Assembly (NCBI GenBank): GCA_039566865.1
Contig: CM076961.1
Coordinates: 627,501 to 691,500, forward strand
Direction: 5' to 3'
Source of the DNA: Aurelia coerulea
Taxonomy: Eukaryota; Cnidaria; Scyphozoa; Semaeostomeae; Ulmaridae
DNA length: 64,000 nucleotides
Positions 11,618 through 23,800 of the stretch are shown in pieces; the stretch's first letter is position 1; every line of letters starts with the position of its first letter. The notes below the pieces were generated by a model, which had not been told where the DNA came from, searched no databases, and saw nothing but the letters and a program-made list of their open reading frames with translations. The translations under genes and the position numbers were made by a program.

Positions 11618-14600
11618 TTTCTTGACCTTTTCAAGGGGAGATGTTTGGTATCAAAACCCGATGCAGGGGGTAACACTGACAACTTTCCCAAGCTCAGCTA
11701 AGCCTATCAACATGAAATGTATATCATCAATTAGTGATCACAATGCTCCCACGCAGAACAAACACCCAAAAAGTCTTGGAGTACATATTACATTTTTCTG
11801 TTTGATGAAAGCTGCGCTGGAGCTGGGAAAAATGATAGGCGGCACGTAAGAAGAAATGAAATACTCTTATTTCCAAAGCCTTCAATATCTATTTATACCG
11901 TGGAGGACTGTAAGACGAGGAATAGTCATCAATCGGGGGGGATAGATATTAGATGCTCTATTGGTTAGCACATCTACCTTAAGTGAAGATCGTATGTTGA
12001 AGGGGCGTTAAGGCCAATCTCCATCAAAGCGAATCACAGCGACCGTCAGCGATCGCCACATTGTGAGCATGCGCAGTTCACTTTTTCGTACCTCCAGGCT
12101 GGTGGCAGGTTTACAACGTGCCATCTTCTTGGAGAGATGAGATAGCATTCCCCTGGTATGAATACCTTATTCAGGAGGGAGATTCCATTCTCCAAAGAGG
12201 AAAACATACATGAATGCATTTAAGTGTCATTATTGCTAGGAAGGAGAACAAAAGGAAATGTGCTTGTCGTCTTCATTCGTTTTCCAACACACCAGTAGAA
12301 ACCTTCCTTACAGTGTTTACTTGAACTTGGTATTTTTTTTAAATAATCAATTTTTCAACTTTCTGGTGCCATAAATCAACAACCAATGTTCAGACTGGCT
12401 AAACAAGGTCTCAAATTCGATGTTGAAGCCTACCCTATGCAACTATATAAAGAACAGAACACTAGAGCGCATAGCTCCTCCACAGCAGCCACACAAATGG
12501 GGCACAATCTCTATGGGACAACCTGAATAAAGAAGGACATTGAATTAGTGTAGTTGTAAGTTGTAAGCCATTGTATTTGGTGAGTAAACAAATATGACAA
12601 GAAATGAATCTGAGGCGGATACCACTTTTAACGTTGTCTCCAGTCTCAGTAATTGCCTTTGGCAAGGTTTTGAACACACAGAGAGCGGCATATTTAAAGG
12701 GGGATTTGCAGGAGAGACTCTTGAAAACATTTTAGGATATACGTCTCCAGTCGAATCTCCTACAGGCCCGAAGCGATCTCTTATTGGAAAAGTGGCGGCA
12801 TCTGTTGTGTGTAGTGGTTGTTATAGATGACAGGAAGGAGGAAATATCACGTGATCAAAAGAACTGTATAAAAATTCAAGGAGGAAGATTGACGGAGAAT
12901 GATCTATAGAGTTGAGAGGTGAAAATCTCCACTGATATGTTGGACAGCAAAAACAACCCAATTAAAATGTCAGTGAAATGGTGGAAAGTAGACGTTTTAA
13001 GCCGTGCCACTGGCAGTTTCTCTTTGGCACATCATAAGTGGCATTTTGGTAAACTATGATAAACGAGAAACAGCATTAAGCCAAGACAATATAAAATACT
13101 TATTTCGAGACATTTTCAAGCTGGACAAATCAAGTTCACGCATTCTTTTATCAGAAACCGCCCATAAGAAACACAACTGTCATACTACCAAAAACTGAGC
13201 CCTATGTCTTTTCATGCAGCATGAAATGAGACCACCTTCACAAATGGGGCTACAATGCACGCCGGTTGCCTAAGAACCTTTAAACACCTTTTAGCGTCAA
13301 CGTCTTGTGGCATTCTATCTAGTTATTTTCGTTACTGGATACTTATTGGTATTTTTCAACATATTTCGGAAATGTACCACTTATTGGGTGCTAATTTGAT
13401 TCCTCAACCTCACTGGAAAAATGTGGCTTGACATACATGATCTAGCTCCTCCTATCCATCGTTGACCTCGCACTAACCAACCTATTACTTTTGTTGGAAT
13501 TTTTCGATTATTTTCTATGCCTGGTTATATTTCATTATGCAATGACCACCATTAGACACGGCGTCTTGTGGCATTCTTATTGTTAATTTTCGAAACTTGA
13601 TATTTTATGGTAGCTGTCAACATATTTTGGAACTATGCAACCCAAGGTGTATTCCTGTTCCTATATCTCCCTAATAGTGCCTAAGACTGCCAAAAAATTC
13701 ATCTCATTCATTGTTAGTTCATTAAATATTGGCCACCATTGGCGTCACTATCTCGTGGTGGCACTCTTGGTGGATTTTTGTCACTAGATACTGCTATGTT
13801 CATACTTGCATAAATATGATTAGAGAGTCTCCATTCCTACATTTTCCGAGTAAATTGGTTAGGTCCTTCTTTTACACAATATTTCTTTTTTCAGTTTATC
13901 AAATTGTGCAAAAGGCTGCCATAAAAAGTGAAAGAGTAATGGGGCTTCGTAGCCAGAAACATGTGTCCTCTGCAATTCATCATTCATCAACATGGCACTC
14001 TGTTCATAACCAACCATGTGTCGTCTATTCCTTTCAAAAAAAGATTTCCAATCTAAATACAAAGCTTTCGAAGAACTAAATGACTTCTGTAACGAAGTTG
14101 CAAAAAATGCAAAGCTATCGAACTAACCATGCCATTTTGAACAAAAGAAGGTCACGTGCCACTTATGTTCTTATTGTATCAAGAAATCAAATACCGCAGG
14201 CTATATTTAGATTGGCCCAGTCCCGCTAGCTAATCAGCATTACAAGGGGGGGGGGGGTGCTCTACCCTCGATTAGCTTATGTTACTGAGAGAGTTCCCCT
14301 TCATATTCTCCAGTCATGTATCTCTCTCTACCTTATGCGTATTGTCTGTATATTCTATGTCAATTAATAATTTGTAGCTATTCTGATTAAGGTAAGTTAT
14401 CAAATGTTTGAGCATTTGTATATAGTGGAATTTAAAAGCAATGAACTGAACTGAACTCCATTGGTTTACTTAAAACTAAACCCAAGGTATGTGCATCTTT
14501 TCTAGCCATTACTGTTCATGATTTATCAATCAATCAACTGTTTGTTACGTCGTCAATGCATCGTGGCTCTATTGTTTTAGATTTTAGCATCGTTTGCTTT

Positions 14601-14780
14601 AAATCAATTTGTCGCAGTGTGGGTTATTTTGACTGTCACAGGAACGAGAGGAATGTTGACGATGATGAAAGAACATGCTACATGGATAAACGCACCAAAA
14701 CCTGAACCGCCCCCCTCCTTGTCCATGAATGATCAATACCTAACAGGTAATGAAGTATCATAGTTCAAAAGAGGGCATAG
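11618..14780. other. Gene-free spacer
   Basis: No supported gene. Around 13,290-13,800 a loosely repeated text, GCGTCTTGTGGCATTC and variants, recurs at about 13,296, 13,558 and 13,738 and suggests a decayed tandem or dispersed repeat. A G-run lies near 14,245. GAACTGAACTGAACT near 14,445 resembles a simple LINE/SINE tail. Confidence 0.4.
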
Positions 14781-14785
14781 GTAAC

Positions 14786-15354
14786 AGGCCTTTTAAAAAT
14801 TCTAAACAAGAATCTGAATCGAACGATATTTTTATACATTTTAAAGGATCTTCGAATGTGCACAATAGTGAAAGAGAAGCTTTAACGCCACCCAATCTAA
14901 CCTTTCATGTTAAAGTATACACTCATTTTTTTCATAAGAAACCGCTTATAAGAAACGGTAGGCTCGATTTTTCAAAAGTTAAGAAACAACCCTACCTGAA
15001 TTGAAAAAGCTAAGAAACTTTCGTAATTTACAATTTTCATTTTCCTAAAGCACACAAAAATGTTTTGACAGTGTACAGTTATAGCAACTGTTTGGATATT
15101 ATTTTGAGTACGAATTATGTTATTTACTTGTTTTGAGATATTACTAAGTAATCTGGGAGTCCTTAAGACAAGGCAAAATGAACTCTACACTTCCAGCATT
15201 AACAGTATAAGAAACACATAAGAAACTTTTGCTAGCAAAATGCCCCAAAAATGTAAGAAACTGCCTACCATCAGCGGACCTTAGCTTCTTATAAAAAAAT
15301 GAGTGTATAAAAACATCGCTAGATCCAGACTCTTTTGTAGAATAGTAAAAGGTG
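14786..15354. mobile_element. TA-type MITE interrupted by a second MITE
   Basis: The two halves (about 14,786-14,917 and 15,308-15,354) align with the complete copy that starts immediately downstream at 15,359: GAATCTGAATCGAACGATAT, TCTTCGAATGTGCACAATAG, then GATCCAGACTCTTTTGTAGA. The inserted element occupies 14,918-15,307. Confidence 0.8.
14918..15307. mobile_element. Nested TA-flanked MITE, about 390 bp
   Basis: Inverted ends TACACTCATTTTTTTCATAA and TTATAAAAAAATGAGTGTA are flanked by TA on both sides, as expected for Tc1/mariner-superfamily insertions. The interior repeats ATAAGAAAC several times. No transposase frame is present. It sits inside another MITE copy, so it is the younger insertion. 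Confidence 0.8.
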
Positions 15355-15358
15355 AATA

Positions 15359-15537
15359 GACCTTTTAGCCATTCTGAAATGAATCAGAATCGAACAATAT
15401 TTGGCTGCATTTTGTAGAATTTTCGAATGTGTACAATAGTGATTAGAAGCTCTAAAGCCACTCGACCGAACGTCGCGTATCAAAATGTATAAAAATAACG
15501 CTCGATCCAGGTTCTTTTGTAGAATAGCTAAAAGGTC
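15359..15537. mobile_element. TA-GACCTTTTAGC MITE, complete copy
   Basis: About 179 bp with inverted ends GACCTTTTAGCCATTCTGAA and AGAATAGCTAAAAGGTC, flanked by TA. The centre contains GCCACTCGACCGAACG and TCGCGTATCAAAATGTATAA, which recur in all other copies of the family in the window. Confidence 0.85.
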
Positions 15538-15539
15538 TA

Positions 15540-18500
15540 TTAAAGAAAGCATACCTTTTGTTGTTCTTGAGAACTTTGTCAGACGAACGTCGCATTCGGA
15601 GGCAGATTCGACTTCATAGATCACCACAATCGAATGCAGTTCGAAAAGACCACCTCATTGTCCATTACATCTTGATGTGGTCGAACTGTGAAGGAAACGG
15701 GCATTGTTATTTTATATTTATATCAAAAACATTTCAAGAAGATACAATGTAAATTGAACGATTTGTTTTGGCTCAAATTGGCTCAAAATGAAAATGTTGA
15801 TTGTTGAGACCTCAACAAAGCAACTGTGCGCAGTGGAGCTCTCGAGATTCAAGTAGCCATATTTTGACTTCAAATGTAAATGTTCAAGTTTCTCTCAGTT
15901 TGAAATATATTTCTGTGTTGCTTTGAAATTGTTTCAAGTTCAGGATCGAAACTGGTTTGAAGCTAGTATAGTGTCAAAATTCGTGTTTTCATCACGAAAA
16001 CTAAAACATAATACTTGCAATACATTGCATTATTCATAGCCAAAAAGACAAAGGGTCACTGAGTTCTGGCAATGAATGGTATTTACAATTTTGAACTTTA
16101 AATAATTTAAGAAAAGGAAGAAAAACTAATGAAAATCAAAAAAAGTTAAAGTGTGTCTCAAAACAGATTGCCAGAAGATTCCACGGAACAAGAGATTTCA
16201 ACCGATGACTGACAGTCAAAATTCAGAATTTCTATTGAAATAAAAATTCCAAAAATAGAAGATGTCGAGTTAAAAGATCAAGTTTCACGTTTGGAAACGT
16301 TTCTTGACCCTCTTGAAAATCATCCAATCGAGAAAAGTTGGTATAGATTTCTGTTTCAGACGAAGTTAGTGTACTTTTCGTCGAACAACCAAACAGATAA
16401 CCAAAGAAACAATGCTATGCCTAGGTGTTTTGTTCTATTCATAGACAAGCTTATTTACTATTGTGCATTTCCTTTAACGGAGGGGTAGTGAAGTAGAAAT
16501 CTGATGACTAATCAAAATCTAAAATCAACTTAAAAATCGATCTATGTGGATTTTGTACAAGAAACTCAACTCTCTGATCACCAAATAACTTAGAAAGTCG
16601 AACACTTGAAAATACTAACAAAGACACTTGTCTATTTCGCCTGAAGCTACTTCATTTTGTCAGAAGGATACCTCTGCTTGTCTGTTACACTTTATTATTT
16701 TGTACTATGTACTTAAGGAATCTATAAACTGAGGCATGGTTTTCTCAAATGAAATGTTTACGAATGAACAGGAGATCCCATAAAGATTAAAAATATTAAG
16801 TAACTTTTCAGTGCTCAAAAATCTGACAATCTTAAGAGACTCTCAGTACTTGGAAGATTTTTTACTTTCTCGTAAAAAATGTGTGCATCCTAAATTCGAT
16901 ACAACGGCAAGATTTAAAAATCTGAGGAAAATGTTGCAAGTATGTTAAAACTATATCATCAGATATTCTCAGTCGACAAGTGATTCAAAAAGGTTAATGC
17001 ATGTCTCCTGACTCCAAATACTGGCAAATTAGCTATCAGACAGGATTCAAGTAAAAAATTAACCAAACAGTTCCTACTTAATATCTTAAAAAGAAGACTT
17101 TCTTTCTGACCTGCAGCTGTTAACTATTTCAATATTTGTTAAACCAAATTTGATTCTAAAAGGCTGCTTCACATACTTGACACAGAAAGAGAGAACTGCA
17201 AAATATTTGTAAACGAAACGAAAAAGTTTCAATTTTGTCTGGCTCTTAGCTGCTTTTAGGCTATGTTTCTTAAAAGATAAACCAACAAAACAAGCTTGTA
17301 TAAAAGAATGAGGAAATGTTCAATAATAAACCTCTTATCTTCAACGAACCAGTTTGGATCAAGTTACATTGTCAGACATCTTCTTCTGCCTTCATAAAAA
17401 TCACTCAAAAATGTTTCAGATTTCTACAAAATATGTAAAATATTGATCGATCCAGGCTCTTTTGTAGAAAAGCTAAAATATCTTTTGAAAACTTTCAGGA
17501 AATTATTGATTGAGTACAACCTGCAGCCCCTAAATACCTACAGTACAGGCTTTGCGCAATTAACATGGTCTTTCTGCCTATGAATCCTCAAGAATTCTGG
17601 AGAATATTCTGCAGTTTCTTAAAGATTCTTGTTTAATGAAATTTAGTAAAGTTTCATACGCATAACAACTTCTAATCAGAATTTGAAGAATTCTAAATGT
17701 CTGTTTCTTTATTTTAACTAGTTCGACACCAGTTAAAATACCCAAAGTCTGTAGATCAAGTCCTCAGTTTATATCATTCCATCTTAAAGTTTATTATTCT
17801 TTACTTCACCTTCTAAATTTATAAAATCATGAAATGAACATTTCAATATCAAGTATTAAAGGAATAATCTAACCTTAACTCTTGGCTTGATGTTGACCAT
17901 AATTATCATCATTGTCATCATTTATTTCCTTACACAGGTTAACTCTTAGTAGAAAAATGGAGTTTGCATTTAGTTTGAAGGAACTTCACACAAGTTTATT
18001 GCAAGTTTGTTTTGAATATGTTCCAGATTCAAAAGAAAATAAAAGATTGTAAATTGTTTTCACAGTTTGAATTTTGAACAAAATCAATTTGCAATAGTTT
18101 GTTTGAATCTCCTTCTTGTAAACATGCAAATTTGTACAAAAATAACTTGCAACCTCTGAAAGAATGATAGAGAGCATACTCAATGCAAAAGATTGTAAAG
18201 TTTTTGCAAACTGTACTGTTTATGACAAAAAGATTGTTGATTTGGACCTTTGTGCATGGACATCTAAGATTCTGATGGCTGAAACATAAATGCATTCAAA
18301 TACCATACCTCTAAGATCTCTTTGTCAGCAACACAAAGAGAGAAAGCTTGACCTCTCTCTTTCTTCTAGATTCTTCCAACAAATGCCGGCTGAATATGTT
18401 TTGAAACGCAAGGAGCTCCAGAGTACAGATAAGATGACCCAAAGAGTAACAAATGTAAAGTTTGCCATCTTGAGTGAGTGTGCGAGGTCAAGACCAGTTT

Positions 18501-18640
18501 TGATAGCTGAATGCCTAAAACAAAGATTGATTTTGGTTTGTGGTTGGAAAAGAATATCAATGATGTCATGGGCTTTGGTTTCAACCAGGTGAATTAAAAA
18601 AATGAACAATGCTTGAAAATACTGCTTCTAAGGATAGGGA
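15540..18640. other. Gene-free AT-rich spacer
   Basis: No coding exon recognised. A fragment of the TA-GACCTTTTAGC MITE (GATCGATCCAGGCTCTTTTG and following bases) lies at about 17,440-17,482. Overlapping open frames on both strands near 18,290-18,610 show no domain or coding signature. Confidence 0.4.
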
Positions 18641-18649
18641 TCAAATCTT

Positions 18650-19123
18650 TCAAATCTTTAAAAGGTGGGTGTAAAATAATATGATATTTTCCTTTTAATT
18701 GAATGGCTTGAGAGGAACTTATGGTACTTTGATGTAAATCTGCCATAGAAATTTTTTGATACCTTGATCATTATCAATATGGCAGCAATTTAACTATTTT
18801 TGAAAAAATTAATGGAAAAAGTTTGAAAATATTTAAATCATTGTAAATCCTAAACCAATAGGGGAAAATCTATATAACTGTCAGGAGAACCATAGTTTAT
18901 GATGGTCTACAATATGGTGGCAAGCTGAAATCTGTAGCTTTTCTGGTTTAGGACTTAGAAATTTGATGATGTCATAGCCTTAAATCTAATAAATGCCACC
19001 ATTTCGGAACTAATCAAGATATCAATAAATTTCCACGGCAGTTTAAGAGCAAAAAACCCTAAGTTCCCTCCAATTAAAAGGAAACTGTAAAAGAATCTTA
19101 CACCAACCTTTTTAAAGATTTGA
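18650..19123. mobile_element. Foldback repeat copy 1, about 475 bp
   Basis: Inverted ends TCAAATCTTTAAAAGGTGGG and CCAACCTTTTTAAAGATTTGA enclose text shared with 19,154-19,675 and 52,598-53,118, for example GGTGTAAAAT near one end, and ATAGTTTATGATGGTCTACA and AGAAATTTGATGATGTCATA in the interior. No open frame is present. Confidence 0.75.
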
Positions 19124-19153
19124 GCGCTGTGTTCTACTTCTATGTCTGTTTCA

Positions 19154-19675
19154 GCATAAGGTTCCAAATCTTTGAAAAGGCTGGTGTAAAATTGAATGAC
19201 CTATTTCTTTGAACTGAATGACTTCAAAGAAACTATAGCTATCTATCTATAATTCTACCATTGGACTTTTCTGAAATCGTCAATATTTTCAGAATTAGAA
19301 TGTTTTCCTTCATTTCAAATTCAAGAAAAAAAATTTTCAAAAAACTTAAAACCATTATCATTTCTAAACTGTTCTATGCAACATGAAGTAATTTTGAAGA
19401 AAACCATAGTTTATTAATGCCTACAATATGGTATCAAGCAAAAGTCTGTCACTCATCTGGCTTATGATTTAGAAATTTGATGACGCCACATCCTTAAAAG
19501 AGTTGAAATGTAAGATGCGTTGTAATTTCGAAAATATTCAAAATTATTGAAAAGTCCAACGGTAGAATTATAGATAAGTATCTAAAGTTTCTTTCAAGAC
19601 ATTCAATCAGAACAAATAGGTTATTGAATTTACACCCACCTTTTAATGCCAAGTTAAAGATTTGGAACCTATATG
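19154..19675. mobile_element. Foldback repeat copy 2, about 520 bp
   Basis: Ends GGTTCCAAATCTTTGAAAAG and TTAAAGATTTGGAACC are inverted. The arms extend inward, with ATAATTCTACCATTGGACTT on the left and AAGTCCAACGGTAGAATTAT on the right. It is very similar to the copy inside an EEA1 intron at 52,598-53,118. It is non-coding. Confidence 0.8.
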
Positions 19676-20302
19676 CCCATCTATTTCTACATTCTTATTT
19701 GATATTTAATCAGGGGCATTGCCCTGGATTCATAGAAATTATATCAAAATGAAGTGTGCTAAAATTCTTCTTCTGAAGCTAATCTAACACTCTTTTGAAA
19801 AATAGCAACACATTCTAGTAGATTAACGACCGCAGAATTAGGAGATGCTTTGAAAGATTCTATCTTCCAATGATTGTTGGGATACACACCAATTTTGAGC
19901 AGGGGTTCAGATGTGCTGGGAAATTGCAGCATCCTTTGTCTTCAATCAATTGAAGAGGAATTTTTGCTTACAGCTGTTGATATTGGCTTGTCTGACCACA
20001 TGCTTGTTTACGTCTCGACAGCACAGCCCCTTTAAGAGAATGCTATATCAATAACAAGGAGAAAACGAAATACCCACAGGACAACAATACTTACCCATAC
20101 TACTTGAGGTTGACTTAAAGTAAATCAACAAAGTTAAAAGTAGCTTAGCCCCAATCTAAATATAACCTTAAAAATCATCCAAAGGAGCCCTTGGTATCTG
20201 TTCCCTAAAATATAAAAGAAATCCTCGGAAAATGCCCTGTTTAATGGCCTACAGTATATGTGATTAATAAAGGCAGTCGTCCCCAGGCTCTCTTTAGTTT
20301 GT
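19676..20302. other. Gene-free spacer
   Basis: No supported feature. Confidence 0.4.
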
Positions 20303-20310
20303 CACTTGAC

Positions 20311-20481
20311 CAGTGGTGGTGCCGGTGGCGGACACTTTGCCAAATATTGGGGGGGCGAAGCTATTATTGTTTCCGTGAAAAAGCATTGTTTGTTTCTATT
20401 GTTTTTCAAACAAAAGATCTTTGTTCTAGCCAACATTGGGGGGCGATCGCACCCCCTCGTCCCCCCAGGTGTCCGCCACTG
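20311..20481. mobile_element. hAT-type MITE with 8-bp target duplication
   Basis: The perfect 8-bp direct repeat CACTTGAC (20,303-20,310 and 20,482-20,489) flanks inverted ends CAGTGG...CGGACAC and GTGTCCGCCACTG. The 8-bp duplication and CAGTGGCGG end fit the hAT superfamily. The left arm carries an extra 12 bases (TGGTGCCGGTGG) between CAGTGG and CGGACAC, which looks like a local tandem duplication. A second family member lies at 29,045-29,185. Confidence 0.9.
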
Positions 20482-20711
20482 CACTTGACTGAGTGATTGA
20501 CTTCATACTTTCAATTTTAGGCCCAAAAAGTGCACTTCGAAGTTCAGATGCTATATTCTTGCATAAAAACAAACCTGAAATAAATAAACCTTGACCAAAC
20601 TGTAGCCCATGTCTTGCAATTGATTTCTTTTCTCGAAAATCTTCTCTTTATTGCCGAAAACGTTCTTTCTTCGCGTTAAAACTTTTCCTGCAACTCCAAC
20701 CGTCTTCTTTT

Positions 20712-20720
20712 GCCGCCATT
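20712..20720 (-). promoter_or_regulatory. YY1-like site upstream of the 918-residue gene
   Basis: GCCGCCATT, the reverse complement of AATGGCGGC, lies about 145 bp before the start codon in a locally GC-richer stretch. It matches the YY1 core often found near metazoan housekeeping start sites. This is motif evidence only. Confidence 0.3.
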
Positions 20721-20825
20721 AAAATCAAGTGATGCGGGGGTTGCGCCTGTGCAGTGTTTCGCGCGCTTCCTGCCCGCAATGCATGATTTCTTTAACCCAA
20801 ATCACAACTCCGCTGAGGCCTAAAG

Positions 20826-20846
20826 ATGGAGCCCGTGAGGAGTTGA
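20826..20846 (+). CDS. Six-codon upstream ORF
   Basis: An ATG followed by five sense codons and TGA sits 18 nt before the start codon of the 918-residue protein. If it lies in the mRNA leader it could lower translation of the main frame. The transcription start is not visible, so its inclusion is inferred. Confidence 0.25.
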   Translation: MEPVRS

Positions 20847-20864
20847 GCAAGGAGAATCGCTTTC

Positions 20865-23800
20865 ATGATGGCATACTTCGACTTAGATTTGTTTGAATTT
20901 CATGATGAATATGACGATGAATGGTTTGATGAGTATGCGTATTATGATGAATATGATTACAGGGTGAGTATGAGAAAAACAGCCGCAAATATCGGCCTAA
21001 TAAAACGACTATTGTCGTGTCGCCGACTCAAGTGATCACTTTTATGTATCTATATGCCTTATTTGGTGATGCCTGAGCAAAAACCATCACCTATGCCTAA
21101 ATTATGGATCTCACTTTCAGTTTTATTTTGAAATTCAAAATGTAACTACAAATGCATACAAAAGAAAAAGATAGACGGTAAAGAAGATATGTTTTTCTGG
21201 CTGCCTGACTGGAATCTATGCAAAATTTAAATGCGCACCAAAGTCTATTGTATTTAAAACAATAACCTATTGTTATCCTTCGGTGCGCACAACAAAGTTT
21301 CCAACCAGGCAAACACCAGTCCAGTCTCTGCAGTAGTGCACAACCCTCGTCTCAAGCCAGTACTGGAATCGGCATATGGTGCGCCACACATCTGTGGCGC
21401 ACAGACCCAATCTAAACAATGGAAATAACAATTGAACAAAATAATTGGCGTATATCTGTGGCACACGGCGCACATGGCACGTAGGGTCCCAAGGATGAGA
21501 GGAGGAAAACAATAGGTCCCAAACTGTAAAGTTTTTTCTGCATTGGGAATTTGTGCAGATTCTTTCGTTTTTAGATGAAACAAAAGGCTGTTGTTTTCAG
21601 TCTGGAAAATACCCTGGATCAGAGTATTTTTAGTATTTGGAAAAAAAATTAAATAAAACAATTTGATAGAAAATTTTGTTTTCAAATACTGTTTTAATTT
21701 TTTTCAAATACTAAAATACTCTGATCCAGGGTATCTGGAAAAGGTCTACTGTATTCAAAATTTTGATTAGAAACGAAAAAAGTTGGCTCTGCACACCTGA
21801 GACCCCGTTGACAACTGTATCAGGTTGGCAAACCTTCATTCACTCGCAATATGAAACTCTGTCAAATTCGCTGCTTGTAGCTTCAATGACCGGTTCTCGC
21901 ATTCGAGAACAAAGATTTATCGTTAATTTGCGTCTCTCTCAGCTTTTTAAAGTGAACTCGCATTTGGCACCTTCAAATTTGTTTCACTTTCTACTACGCG
22001 TAGGCCAAACCATGCATGTTTTCCAACTTGGGCATTCTGCAGTCTGGGCTGCAAAGTCGGAGATACACCATTGCGGTGCACCATAACCCCTTCAATTTTA
22101 ATTTTATCTGGCTGCAAAGTTGCAACACCTTAAAAGGAGTGTTTAATGGTAAATTGGCTTCTCTATGAATAGAAGAAAGAAAACACTGAGGCACAGCATT
22201 TTTCTTTGGCTATCCATTGTTCACTGCATGATTGCTGCTTTAGTTTGACTGGGATACATTTACTTTTGTGCACTTTGCAAATGCGAGCTCAAAACCTTGA
22301 AATTGATCCAAAATTTGATAGGAAAATGAAATTATAGAACTTATGTTGCATTAAAGCAAACTTTCCCATCTGAGTCAAACTTCCTTCATAACTTATCTGC
22401 TTGTTTTAAATGATATATTTAGTCAGTGTTAAAACAATCTTTTTCAGGAGACAAATCCTCAAATCAAATGTTATATAATAATAAAGAATAGGAAAAATAA
22501 GAGTGGGAAAATAAGGATGAAGGTAGTAAGGCTAGCTTTCTGTTTCATTGCAGGATGAAAAGGAAGCATTTTGGACAAGTCACTACTCAAAAGTTCTTTA
22601 CAGCCTTCCTGACAGCATCTCCATTGTAAAAGTCAGCCACCCCCATAAAAAAGCAGAGGCAGGCATCGTCGTGACTTATGAAAACCTGCACGCCATCATC
22701 TCAAAGATTGAGACATTATTCTTATTGTGGCAGAAACGACTTGCGCATGATTGGAACAAAGATATAAAGAGACCATTGTAAGTTTAAAGATCAGATGCTT
22801 CATTATCATCATCATCGTTGAAGTGCAGCAATGGGACACAGTTGGATTAATGCAGCTTTGCCGCACATGCTGCAAGCACCACAAAATCCGCTCATATGTT
22901 AATTCAGCTTTAGTCAGGAAACAATCTGAATCATTAAACAGCATTAATAAACTTTTCAAAGATTGAACTTCAGTCTCCAGAAGAAAAGCATAACTTCAAG
23001 GTTAAGGAAATGACTTGGCAAATTTAAGGATGGGATTTTAATGAATGAGATTGAAATTATATGTTCACTTTAGCCCGCCAGAAACCTACAATGAAAGTCA
23101 TTTAATGCTGCATTCTGTCCAGATTTTATGGTATTTTACTTTTATTTGCAGAGAGGATGATGCAGAAGTTGTTGAAAAGAGGGAAGAGGTTGCCAAAAGT
23201 AAATCAAATGAAACGACAAAAGATGGTGAGTTCTATTTTTTATTCTGTCTGTTTTTATGCAAAATGGCCAACCACTAATGACCATTTGTTTCTGTGCAGA
23301 AAAGGAAAAATAATTTTGAGTGTTTGCAGTTTAGTTGGGTTGGTTTGCGTATTTATTTGATTTGGTACAATTAAGTTAAAATTTTGATTAATAGAGGTTT
23401 TACAGTAATCACCGATTTTAAAGGGAGTTTGCAATAGTAAATAGGCTTCTCTATTAATAGAGCAAATAAACACTCAGGCCTCATTGTTTCTTTGGCTATC
23501 TATTGTTTATTGCATGTTGTGTGGGATATTCATTCAAATAGGATATTTTTAGATTGTTCTGCTCTTTGCAAATGCAACCTTTTAACCTTTTTCCTCAATA
23601 GAGAAATCAAAAGATGATGACAGCAACACAAGCAACAACACTCCAAATAACCATGCCCATCATCGTGCAGAAGGGTTCTTCCTTGCGCATGCTATTCAAG
23701 CGCTAGCAGAATTGGACCTGGGTGATGATTTCCCTCCATTATTCTCTGATGATGAAGACTCGTGTGAATTCGATGGTGATAGCGATGATTTTGATTCATC

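Noticed and set aside
18290..18609. Overlapping frames of 94-100 codons on both strands
   Set aside because: No recognisable domain, no splice partners, AT-rich spacer context.
21254..21685. 143-codon minus-strand frame
   Set aside because: Lies in intron 1 of a plus-strand gene, includes a MITE, and shows no domain.
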